Below are positions 1 through 6,632 of a DNA stretch of 6,941 nucleotides, piece after piece. The stretch is from positions 1 through 6,941 of the forward strand of contig CAMWQZ010000056.1 of the NCBI GenBank assembly GCA_947176515.1. The letters run 5' to 3'. The notes beneath the pieces were generated by a model. It was not told the origin of the DNA. It was given only the letters and a program-made list of their open reading frames with translations, and searched no databases. The translations under genes were made by a program, and so were the position numbers. This DNA comes from an uncultured Bacteroidales bacterium (GTDB taxonomy: Bacteria; Bacteroidota; Bacteroidia; Bacteroidales; Muribaculaceae). The stretch's first letter is position 1, and each line of letters starts with the position of its first letter.

Positions 1-14
1 ATTTTATTGTTCAT
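1..14 (-). CDS. Probable first codons of a SusD-like lipoprotein gene (cut by window edge)
   Basis: Reading the minus strand, an ATG at position 14 opens M-N-N-K and then leaves the window. It lies 14 bp after the restored stop codon of the SusC gene (29-31). SusD genes almost always follow SusC genes directly and start with a short Lys/Asn-rich N-terminus of a lipoprotein signal peptide, so a SusD-type glycan-binding outer-membrane lipoprotein is the expected product. Only four full codons are visible, so the identity rests on position alone. Confidence 0.5.
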
Positions 15-28
15 AGTGAAGTTACAGA

Positions 29-150
29 TTAGAAGTTAACGTTAAGACCTACCGCTCCAGTACGCATCTGCGGATATTTAGCACCGCTATTTGATTCAAG
101 CTCGGGGTCCCAAAGTTTGAATTTACTGAAAGTAAGAAGGTTGTTACCTC
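29..150 (-). pseudogene. Out-of-frame C-terminal segment of the SusC gene
   Basis: Read one frame off from the SusC ORF, the minus strand from about 147 to 31 encodes GNNLLTFSKFKLWDPEL, then a continuation through YPQMRTGAVGLNVNF to a TAA at 29-31. This is the normal end of a SusC barrel: the NLLTFSKFKLWDPE motif is a family hallmark, and the terminal Phe is the outer-membrane assembly signal read by BamA. The frame is lost at the codons following NVRVY (TAT GAG GTA on the minus strand). One missing base restores it. Relatives often carry two residues between VY and G, so a four-base loss is also possible. The site is not a homopolymer. A sequencing or assembly error cannot be excluded. Confidence 0.88.
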
Positions 151-3141
151 ATAGACGCGAACGTTTGAAATACCTGCTTTAGCGAACCATTTCTTGGGGA
201 AGGTATAGCCAATTTCGGCATTTTTGAGACGGATAAAGCTGCAGTCACGCTGCCAATAAGTTGATGCTTCCTGATTGTTTGCCACTTTGGTCAGACCAAG
301 GCGTGGGAACATTGCATTGGGATCAGGATTATCAATTGTCCAACGATTATCGGCAACCTCAGAATAGATCTGACCTTTTGCCCAAAGGTTTTCAGACTGA
401 CCGTAGAATGACGGACTACTCAACAGACGGGTAATGTGGCCTACACCCTGGAAGAATACTGACACGTCAAGACCTTTCCATGTAGCGCTAACACCAAAGC
501 CATAATTGATTTCAGGAATATCTGAATACCCAATTGCTACGCGGTCATATGCGTCAATCACACCGTCGCCATTGATATCCTTATATTTGATATCGCCAGG
601 GCGAACTTCGCCGCCAAATGTCTGAACCGGGCTACGGGCAATGTCCTCTTCAGATTCGAAAAGTCCAAGAGCTATGAGACCACGCTGCTGACGATATGTG
701 AATCCTGCCTCATTCTGATAAGGCCAAACCTGTGAAGGCTTGTCATTATCAACAAGGTTGTTACGGTTATAAGTGAATGTACCACGAGCCGAGAGGAACA
801 CGTCTCCTAAAGATTTGTTGTATTCGATAGTTGCATCAATACCTTCGTTTTTCATTTTACCGAGGTTAACATACTGGGTCACATTATTACCTACAACTGA
901 AGGAATCGATTGCTGCATGATAAAGATGCCAGAACGTTTCTCGTAGAAGTAATCGGCATTGATGTTGAGCGATGAGTTAAAGAATCCGAGTTCAAAACCA
1001 ATATTCTTCTTAATCGCTTTTTCCCATGACACGTTTTCATTGCCAGGCACACCAGTCGCAATACCTGCGTAGTTAGGATCAAGACGGGAATCAAGACCCC
1101 AGATATAACCTTTCACGCCTGACTGCATCTCAGTATTGAAAGCAAAACGACGGTCACCACCAATCTTATCATTACCGATTTCACCATACGAAGCCTTAAA
1201 TTTAAGCAAGCTAATGACCGGAGTAATCGGCTCCCAGAATTTTTCATTACTGATGATGTATCCCAACGCATAAGAGGGGAAGAATCCGAAACGATGCTTG
1301 GGCGCAAAGTTTTCAGAACCGTTATAACCGAAGTTAAATTCGGCAAAGTAACGGTTGTCAAAAGAGTAAGTCGCACGACCAGCAATACCGGTATTACGAT
1401 TAGATATACCTTCAATAAAATTGTATGGGAAGTTATTAGTATACTCACGCATATTGAAGTTGAACATGCCACTTACATGATGGATATCTTTAAATACACG
1501 ATCATAGGTTATGGCAGCCTCGAAGTTGGTGTTGCGGTTACCGCTGTTACTACGACCGAGCTGTAGATAATCGGTACCTGCTTCAAGTTCATGGAAAATA
1601 AGGTTACCGTCCTCATCGCGACCTCCGTCTGTAGCAATATCGACATAGTAGGTTGTCGGGCTCATTGTGCGGTCAATTGTAGAGGATGTATATGCGTCCC
1701 ACGCAAATTTCACGGTTGCTTTCAAGCCCGGAGTTATTATGTCAGAGAAGTCTTGAGTGAGTGATACCAGTGACTGTGTGCTGGTAGAGAAATCCTGAGA
1801 GTAACCTTTCGAGTTAATCATGTAATATGGGTTCCAGCCGTTTTTGGGACGAGCCGGTGTGCCATCAGAGAAAACTGGAGTCGTCGCCACCGGAGTAGTC
1901 AAAAGCACCCAGTTATAAATTTCCTGCAATGAATATCCGGGACGATTTCTTGTAGAATAAAGAGTTGATATAGAAAGCCCAACCTCTGTCGTTCTTGTGA
2001 TATTTACATCGACATTGGCACGGAAATTATACTTTGTATATTTCATCTGCGCGTCGTAGCGTGAGTTGTCAGCAATATTGAAAAGTGAACTTTCAGAATA
2101 AACTGAACCGCCCATATAATAGCGTACTTTATCTGTACCGCCGGACACACTGACGTTTGCACGGATAGTGCTGGCGTGATCCTTGAAAATAGTCTTCATC
2201 CAGTCAACATTAGGATAAAGGTCGGGATCAGAACCATTAAGGTATTTCTCAACCTCAAGTGGCTGAATGATGGCACCACCTGCATCGAGCTGAATGTCAT
2301 TGTAATATTTAAGCCACTGTTCTGCAGAAGCAAGTTTCGGAAGTTTTACAGCGTTTGTGAATCCATATTCGACTTTTGCGCTTACTCTCGGCTTAGATTC
2401 CGAGCCACGTTTGGTAGTAATAAGCACGATACCGTTAGCACCGCGCACACCGTAAAGTGCTGTTGCTGTTGCATCTTTAAGAATAGAGAATGTCTGAATA
2501 TCTTCTGGGTCCACAAGGTCCATCGAGCGTTCAACACCGTCGACCAGCACGAGCGGACGGTTATTAGCACCGAACGATGATATACCACGAATCCAGAAGT
2601 CAGCACTCGTACCAGGCTCAGCTGAACGCTGCATAACAACTGCACCTGCAATCTTACCAGCGATAGCTGAAGAAAGATTTGAAACAGGAACTTTTAACAT
2701 CGTTGCGTCGATAGTTGATATTGCACCGACGACGCTCTCTTTCTTTTGCTTACCATAAGCAACGGCCACAACTTCGTCAAGTTCGTTGCTTTGAGGAACG
2801 AGTTTAACAATATATTCTTTATCATCTCCAACTTTCAATTGCTGGGGGACATATCCAAGGAAAGATACTTCGATAACACTTCCCGGAGCAACATCCATAG
2901 TGAATGAACCGTCAACACCAGTCATTACACCACGGGAGTCTCCCTTCACCTTTATTACTGCGCCAGGAATTCCCTCTCCCAGTTCGTCAACAACCGTACC
3001 AGAAATTCTTGATACTGGTCCATGAACTTTGCTTGTTTGGGCCTGGGGAGCAGAGGCGTCTGCAGCATAGATGCCAAACGGAGAAAGACTCACCGCGGCC
3101 ATCAAACACCATAGCCTAAAAATGCTCTGTCGTTTTAGCAT
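49..3141 (-). CDS. susC: SusC/RagA-family TonB-linked outer-membrane transporter, frameshifted near its 3' end
   Basis: This is the TonB-dependent glycan transporter of a PUL; it forms a beta-barrel in the outer membrane and imports oligosaccharides together with a SusD lid. The N-terminus is a Sec signal peptide (KR, then a hydrophobic run to about residue 26, cut near YAA|DAS). A carboxypeptidase-regulatory-like domain covers about 46-116 (ISGTVVDELGEGIPGAVI). A TonB-box-like DEVVAVAYG lies at 122-130 and the plug at about 134-246, ending in the SusC signature SILKDATATALYGVRGANG and then ITTKRG. The rest is barrel, including the conserved acidic loop DINGDGVIDAYDRVAIG near the end. As read, the protein is 1030 aa, but its last 38 or so residues (after NVRVY) do not resemble the family. 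The adjacent frame encodes the proper C-terminus, so a net frameshift sits near 147-153. Restored, the gene would end at 29 with about 1037 aa. Substrate is unknown; neighbours suggest a GalNAc-containing glycan. Confidence 0.95.
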   Translation of the reverse strand: MLKRQSIFRLWCLMAAVSLSPFGIYAADASAPQAQTSKVHGPVSRISGTVVDELGEGIPGAVIKVKGDSRGVMTGVDGSFTMDVAPGSVIEVSFLGYVPQQLKVGDDKEYIVKLVPQSNELDEVVAVAYGKQKKESVVGAISTIDATMLKVPVSNLSSAIAGKIAGAVVMQRSAEPGTSADFWIRGISSFGANNRPLVLVDGVERSMDLVDPEDIQTFSILKDATATALYGVRGANGIVLITTKRGSESKPRVSAKVEYGFTNAVKLPKLASAEQWLKYYNDIQLDAGGAIIQPLEVEKYLNGSDPDLYPNVDWMKTIFKDHASTIRANVSVSGGTDKVRYYMGGSVYSESSLFNIADNSRYDAQMKYTKYNFRANVDVNITRTTEVGLSISTLYSTRNRPGYSLQEIYNWVLLTTPVATTPVFSDGTPARPKNGWNPYYMINSKGYSQDFSTSTQSLVSLTQDFSDIITPGLKATVKFAWDAYTSSTIDRTMSPTTYYVDIATDGGRDEDGNLIFHELEAGTDYLQLGRSNSGNRNTNFEAAITYDRVFKDIHHVSGMFNFNMREYTNNFPYNFIEGISNRNTGIAGRATYSFDNRYFAEFNFGYNGSENFAPKHRFGFFPSYALGYIISNEKFWEPITPVISLLKFKASYGEIGNDKIGGDRRFAFNTEMQSGVKGYIWGLDSRLDPNYAGIATGVPGNENVSWEKAIKKNIGFELGFFNSSLNINADYFYEKRSGIFIMQQSIPSVVGNNVTQYVNLGKMKNEGIDATIEYNKSLGDVFLSARGTFTYNRNNLVDNDKPSQVWPYQNEAGFTYRQQRGLIALGLFESEEDIARSPVQTFGGEVRPGDIKYKDINGDGVIDAYDRVAIGYSDIPEINYGFGVSATWKGLDVSVFFQGVGHITRLLSSPSFYGQSENLWAKGQIYSEVADNRWTIDNPDPNAMFPRLGLTKVANNQEASTYWQRDCSFIRLKNAEIGYTFPKKWFAKAGISNVRVYEVTTFLLSVNSNFGTPSLNQIAVLNIRRCVLER

Positions 3142-3355
3142 AAGCTTTTAGTTTTTTAATAGAAATATTTATTAAGGTTTTAATTTATTTGATATTATAT
3201 TGGTCAGATTTATGACAGAAAAAAGAACGCCCGGACTCCAGGGTTAATGAGCCCGGACGTCCTACCTATCTAAATCTATTACCCTGTCTATTTAATGAAT
3301 TCCTTTAAGGTAAGTTTTGATTGGTTTGTAATTATTGATTAAATTTCTCTGAAAG
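3142..3355 (-). promoter_or_regulatory. Predicted long 5' leader of the susC transcript
   Basis: If transcription starts a few bases after the predicted promoter (near 3349-3352), the RNA runs about 210 nt before the susC start codon. It holds the strong terminator hairpin at 3219-3263 and, before it, a segment complementary to the hairpin loop (3278-3286). The part before the hairpin contains no ATG on the minus strand, so a classical leader peptide starting with ATG is absent. The 77 bp between the hairpin and the start codon are very AT-rich and contain no clean TAnnTTTG element; TAAATCTG is the closest and has one mismatch and no TTTG at the right distance. This favours one promoter upstream and read-through control, but no expression data are available. 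Confidence 0.5.
3219..3263 (-). terminator. Strong intrinsic terminator between regulator and susC, possibly an attenuator
   Basis: On the minus strand, the arm AGGACGTCCGGGCTC (3263-3249) pairs along all 15 positions with GAGTCCGGGCGTTCT (3238-3224). Twelve pairs are Watson-Crick and three are G-U. The loop is the 10-nt ATTAACCCTG. The stem is GC-rich and is followed at once by a run of six T (the first one closing the stem), which is the standard form of a Rho-independent terminator. On the plus strand the three G-U pairs become A-C mismatches and no T-tract follows, so the element works only in the direction of the genes. It lies about 250 nt after the regulator stop codon and 77 bp before the susC ATG. 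It could end the regulator transcript, stop transcription early in the susC leader, or define a small RNA. Confidence 0.85.
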
Positions 3356-3387
3356 CAAAATTACAATTCTAATGTCGCAAAATCAAA
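3356..3387 (-). promoter_or_regulatory. Bacteroidetes-type promoter driving towards susC
   Basis: The minus strand carries TTTG (3387-3384), a 20-bp spacer and TAATTTTG (3363-3356). This matches exactly the known Bacteroides sigma-factor consensus of a -33 TTTG and a -7 TAnnTTTG box at the usual spacing of about 19-21 bp. The start of transcription would lie a few bases further on, near 3349-3352. It is the only full consensus match I found between the regulator and susC. The promoter is AT-rich and is preceded by a palindrome and repeats that could bind an activator. Confidence 0.65.
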
Positions 3388-3388
3388 G

Positions 3389-3405
3389 CAATTAATAACA
3401 ATTAA
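3389..3405. repeat. Short direct repeat CAATTAA with 10-bp period next to the -33 box
   Basis: CAATTAA occurs on the plus strand at 3389-3395 and again at 3399-3405, one helical turn apart and directly upstream of the -33 TTTG of the predicted susC promoter. The overlapping ATTAATAA (3391-3398) also repeats the core of the half-site of the palindrome at 3417-3437. Such phased repeats next to a -33 box can be activator-binding half-sites. In DNA this AT-rich they can also arise by chance. Confidence 0.3.
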
Positions 3406-3416
3406 GATATAATAAC

Positions 3417-3437
3417 TGATTAATAAATTATTAATCA
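3417..3437. promoter_or_regulatory. 21-bp perfect palindrome, candidate operator
   Basis: TGATTAATAA, a central A and TTATTAATCA form a perfect inverted repeat of two 10-bp arms. It is centred about 75-78 bp upstream of the predicted start of transcription for susC, a usual place for an activator site. The SusR-like regulator encoded just upstream is the natural candidate to bind it. The arms contain only one G/C pair each, so it is poor as an RNA hairpin and more plausible as a DNA site. Binding is inference from symmetry and position only. Confidence 0.45.
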
Positions 3438-3510
3438 ATTTGTTAAAATTTTTACAATAGTGACATAATTAAGGTAAATCAAACATTTATTAAGACATAA
3501 AACTGCAAAA

Positions 3511-5157
3511 TTATGGCTTCTTAATCGCCATTACTCGTGAATCGAAGTCTGCTTTAGATAAGCTTGACTTAGCTTTAAGGCGCGCCTTATATACATAAAT
3601 TGAGTTAGGCGAGATATTGAGAAAACCTGCGACTGTAGCCGTATCATTCACTCCCAATCTCATCAGCGCAAATATACGCAGTTCGGTTGACAGACCGCCG
3701 TCTGGACCAAGAGCGACAGACTCGCCTTCATTGAGTATAGCATTGAAATCGTCTATAAAATTGGGGAAAACTTGCAAAAAGGTCTGGTCAAAACTTTGCA
3801 TTATTCGCTGGCGCTCCTCTTTAATACCCATTTGATATGGCAAGAAACGCATAGCCTCAAGCCCCTTGGTCTTCATATTATTGATTGCCTCGCGACAACG
3901 CGCCTCCACTTGATTAAGAAAACTCGTATTAATATAGAGCGACCGCATTATATAGCTGTCTTTTAGCTCTATCGATTCTTTAAGCTTGCCATTCAGAGTT
4001 GATAACGTATCGTTGGCATGGACTAACTCCTGTTGCGCTTCATTTAGCGACTCACCCATTTGCGCGAGTCTCTTATTACGCCGGGAAAGTTTACTCACCA
4101 ATACACCAAGCACACAAAGTGACAGAGTGATAAACACAAGCAATATCGCCATCACACTTCGCTGACCAAATATATGGTCATATCGAATCGTTTCAAGCAA
4201 AGGCAGCATCATACCAATCTGAGACTGCTTCATGCGCGAGTTGAAGAACAGCGCATCATCAAAAGCAACTCTAATATATCGCACAGCTCGGTCATTTTCG
4301 CCAAGCGAGTTCATCAAATTGGCGAGCATATATACAGACGCGGTCTCATGTGTTGACGAGCGGATGTCATATATTGTCGACATCGCATTGAAATAAGCCT
4401 CCTTGTGAGAATCGCCGTTCAGATTAGCAAATCCACCCATACTGGCATAAAGGACAGCTAACTCAGAGTCAGAAAAGTCAAAATTTGAGAGCAAATCAAA
4501 ACGATGCCTCAACACATCATCATAATCAACGTCCTCTCGCTCAACTATATGAAGATTATAAAATTCATGTTCAAAAGAACCAGGTGGCGACACACTTACT
4601 ATCGAATCAACATACTCGTCGCAAAGAGCCTGATACTTGTCATACATCGCTTGGTCAACGTCTGCTGACTGAAGTGATAGACGATAAAACAGATTTATAC
4701 AGTTTTCATAAAAACCTATCCGCTGCCTGGTTGGCAGCAGCGTTGCATCAATCTTATTATATAACGACATAGCATCGTCCAGTTGCCATACAGACATGTA
4801 ATAATCAAACTTAGTGGCACGAGCTATAGCAATGAGAGTTGCATCTTTTGATGTCTCGCCAATGTCATAAAGAAGATTTGAATAATGGAATGCAGAGTCA
4901 GATTGATATTGCCGGAACTCCTCATATAGCATATCGAGAACATCAAAATTGTCTACATTATCTTCTGACGGTTTCAAGCGGCTCCGAACAGAGTTGATAT
5001 GCGCTTCTTTGGCGTTAGAATAATTTTGCCTTACTGCGATTTCTCGGTCGAGGACTTGTAAAGCTGAATCAAGGTTAACATTATAGATAGAAGAAGGACG
5101 CGCACTCAATATAGTCATTGCCACGAGCAATAAGACTACAGATATGCGCGTCCTCAT
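3511..5157 (-). CDS. SusR-like membrane-spanning PUL regulator (TPR-like sensor, TM, LuxR-type HTH)
   Basis: A 548-aa protein with the layout of Bacteroidales SusR-like / DUF6377-type regulators, which sense a glycan outside the inner membrane and bind DNA inside. Residues 1-19 form a signal peptide (MRTRISVVLLLVAMTILSA). About 30-320 is all-helical and TPR-like (EAYFNAMSTIYDI, MLANLMNSLGENDRAVRYI), expected in the periplasm. A transmembrane helix lies at about 334-356 (SVMAILLVFITLSLCVLGVL). It is followed by RRNKR, which marks the cytoplasmic side, and by a coiled coil at about 363-400. The C-terminus (about 489-531) is a LuxR-like helix-turn-helix: LSTELRIFALMRLGV, then TATVAGFLNISPNSIYVYKARLKAK. 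There is no kinase or receiver domain. It starts 37 bp after the GH109 stop and is probably co-transcribed with it. The nearest target is the susC promoter downstream. The family name is from memory; the architecture is seen directly. Confidence 0.85.
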   Translation of the reverse strand: MRTRISVVLLLVAMTILSARPSSIYNVNLDSALQVLDREIAVRQNYSNAKEAHINSVRSRLKPSEDNVDNFDVLDMLYEEFRQYQSDSAFHYSNLLYDIGETSKDATLIAIARATKFDYYMSVWQLDDAMSLYNKIDATLLPTRQRIGFYENCINLFYRLSLQSADVDQAMYDKYQALCDEYVDSIVSVSPPGSFEHEFYNLHIVEREDVDYDDVLRHRFDLLSNFDFSDSELAVLYASMGGFANLNGDSHKEAYFNAMSTIYDIRSSTHETASVYMLANLMNSLGENDRAVRYIRVAFDDALFFNSRMKQSQIGMMLPLLETIRYDHIFGQRSVMAILLVFITLSLCVLGVLVSKLSRRNKRLAQMGESLNEAQQELVHANDTLSTLNGKLKESIELKDSYIMRSLYINTSFLNQVEARCREAINNMKTKGLEAMRFLPYQMGIKEERQRIMQSFDQTFLQVFPNFIDDFNAILNEGESVALGPDGGLSTELRIFALMRLGVNDTATVAGFLNISPNSIYVYKARLKAKSSLSKADFDSRVMAIKKP

Positions 5158-5174
5158 AATTTAATCAAATATAA

Positions 5175-5192
5175 TAAGGTGTTACGACCTTA
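5175..5192 (-). other. Small perfect hairpin between the GH109 gene and the regulator gene
   Basis: On the minus strand, TAAGGT and ACCTTA form a perfect 6-bp inverted repeat around a 6-nt loop (CGTAAC), starting 2 nt after the GH109 stop codon. It is followed by TTATATTTG rather than a clean T-run, and the stem is short, so strong termination is unlikely. It could moderate read-through into the regulator gene, protect a 3' end, or be a small DNA-binding site. Chance is also possible. Confidence 0.3.
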
Positions 5193-5194
5193 GG

Positions 5195-6610
5195 TCATTC
5201 ACCTTTCATATAATGGTGGTAACCTTTAAGTTTATTCCATGCACCACGAGTGAAATCAGGAACTTCAACAGGTGCAGAATTATTTTCCAACGAGATACGG
5301 GTTAATTCGCCCAGTGAAGACCATTCAGCAGCATCATACACGTCCTGGTCAAGAGGAAGACCGTTGAGCAGACAGTATACGAGGCGTGCGTCCATGATAT
5401 AGTCCATACCACCGTGACCACCTACTTTACGAGCCTGTTCTTCAAGTTCAATCTGGATGGGGTGTTTGTATTTCTCCATCAAAGCCTCTTTCACTTCGTC
5501 GGGAACGAATGAATGAGCCGAAAGATTCTGATGGTCAGGAACTACATCTGAATCATTCATTTCATGGAAACAGTAACCAGACTTTGGATATTTGTTTGCA
5601 AAGCCTTCTGTGCCAGTGAGCTGGTACATACGAGAATATGGACGGGGATTCATCACATCATGCTGAATATGCATTGTCTGGCCATTTTCAGTCATAATCA
5701 TAGTCATTGTGTGATCACCATTCTGGAAATTCTCTGATTTACGTCCCTGACGTTCAACCATCTTCGGACCTGTAACAGGCTTAGTATCCATAGACACAAG
5801 ATAATTCATTTTGTTGCCTCTATGGATATCAAGAAGCTGAGCTGCCGGGCCCATGCCATGTGTAGCATAAACGTCACCGCGATGATTCTCATTGAAATCA
5901 AGACGCCAGTTGCCTTCGTATGCGTTCCAGAAATCTTCAAGGTTATGGATATAAGCACCTTCTACGTGAAGCACATCACCAAACAGACCCTGCTGAGCCA
6001 TATTGAGAGTTGTGAGTTCGAAGAAGTCATATACGCAGTTTTCAAGCATCATACAATGCTTCTGCATCTTTTCAGCAGTATTAACCAAATGCCAGCATTC
6101 ATCAAGATTTTGAGCCGCCGGTACTTCAATTGCTACGTTTTTACCCTGCTCCATAGCATAAACAGCCATGGGAACATGGTTATTCCAGTCAGTTGCGATA
6201 TAAACAAGGTCGATGTCTGGACGCTGGCAAAGCTCCATCCATGCTGAGTCGCCAACATATTCTGCGGCAGCCTGGCGGCCATTCTTCTCTAATATGCCTT
6301 GCGCTTTTTCCACACGGTCAGCGTGCTTGTCACATAGAGCTTTAATCGATGTTCCATCAATCTGGCTGAAACGACGTACAGCATCGGGACCACGCATACC
6401 CAAGCCGATAAATCCCACTCTTACCGAGTCCATAGGATCGAGGCGTAAACCGACAACGTCTTTCTGTCCTTCAGGTCTTTGGGGTACCTCAGTGCGGATA
6501 ATACCGTCAACCACCTCATATTTGCCATCAGTTTTTGACGCAGACGAACAAGCTGTCATGACTGCAGCTGCAGCCAACAACATTGTAAGTTGGATTTTAA
6601 GATTTTTCAT
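5195..6610 (-). CDS. GH109-type (Gfo/Idh/MocA-fold) lipoprotein, probable alpha-N-acetylgalactosaminidase
   Basis: A 471-aa exported enzyme. Family GH109 cleaves alpha-N-acetylgalactosaminides with a bound NAD cofactor, through transient oxidation of the sugar rather than by a classical glycosidase mechanism. The N-terminus is a lipoprotein signal ending in MTAC, so Cys21 is lipidated. No acidic run follows the Cys, which argues for a periplasmic-facing rather than surface location. The Rossmann nucleotide fold starts at 63-74 (VRVGFIGLGMRG). EVPAA (162-166) stands where oxidoreductases of the fold have EKP, as is usual in GH109. MMLENCVYD (187-195) and YATHGMGP (248-255) carry the tyrosine and histidine expected in the active site, and GGHGGMDY (397-404) is another family hallmark. 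Length is close to characterised members (about 440-470). It sits 22 bp after the kinase gene and 37 bp before the regulator gene. Related lipoproteins of this fold can act on other sugars, so GalNAc specificity is not certain. Confidence 0.85.
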   Translation of the reverse strand: MKNLKIQLTMLLAAAAVMTACSSASKTDGKYEVVDGIIRTEVPQRPEGQKDVVGLRLDPMDSVRVGFIGLGMRGPDAVRRFSQIDGTSIKALCDKHADRVEKAQGILEKNGRQAAAEYVGDSAWMELCQRPDIDLVYIATDWNNHVPMAVYAMEQGKNVAIEVPAAQNLDECWHLVNTAEKMQKHCMMLENCVYDFFELTTLNMAQQGLFGDVLHVEGAYIHNLEDFWNAYEGNWRLDFNENHRGDVYATHGMGPAAQLLDIHRGNKMNYLVSMDTKPVTGPKMVERQGRKSENFQNGDHTMTMIMTENGQTMHIQHDVMNPRPYSRMYQLTGTEGFANKYPKSGYCFHEMNDSDVVPDHQNLSAHSFVPDEVKEALMEKYKHPIQIELEEQARKVGGHGGMDYIMDARLVYCLLNGLPLDQDVYDAAEWSSLGELTRISLENNSAPVEVPDFTRGAWNKLKGYHHYMKGE

Positions 6611-6632
6611 CTGTAAGATTTATTTAGTTATA

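Noticed and set aside
147..153. Programmed ribosomal frameshift at the end of susC
   Set aside because: There is no slippery heptamer or obvious downstream pseudoknot at the TATGAGGTAAC site, and SusC proteins are not known to need one. Mutation or sequence error is simpler.
1113..1472. Minus-strand ORF of 119 codons in another frame of susC
   Set aside because: It overlaps intact SusC coding sequence completely and its translation is low-complexity (Leu, Val, Ser and Thr rich) without family features.
2176..2580. Plus-strand ORF of 134 codons inside susC
   Set aside because: It is antisense to well-conserved SusC plug and barrel coding sequence, has no recognisable domain, and is a by-product of codon use on the other strand. 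Other plus-strand ORFs within susC, the regulator and the GH109 gene were dropped for the same reason.
3264..3355. Leader peptide in the susC leader
   Set aside because: No ATG is present on the minus strand between the predicted start of transcription and the hairpin, and no run of regulatory codons is visible.
3443..3456. Near-palindrome GTTAAAATTTTTAC as a terminator of the regulator gene
   Set aside because: The symmetry is imperfect, the stem contains almost no G/C, and no true loop or T-tract follows in the right place. The only convincing terminator is at 3219-3263.
5166..5173. TATATTTG as a promoter of the regulator gene
   Set aside because: It fits the -7 consensus, but there is no TTTG about 20 bp upstream and only 8 bp remain before the ATG. 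Co-transcription with the GH109 gene explains expression.
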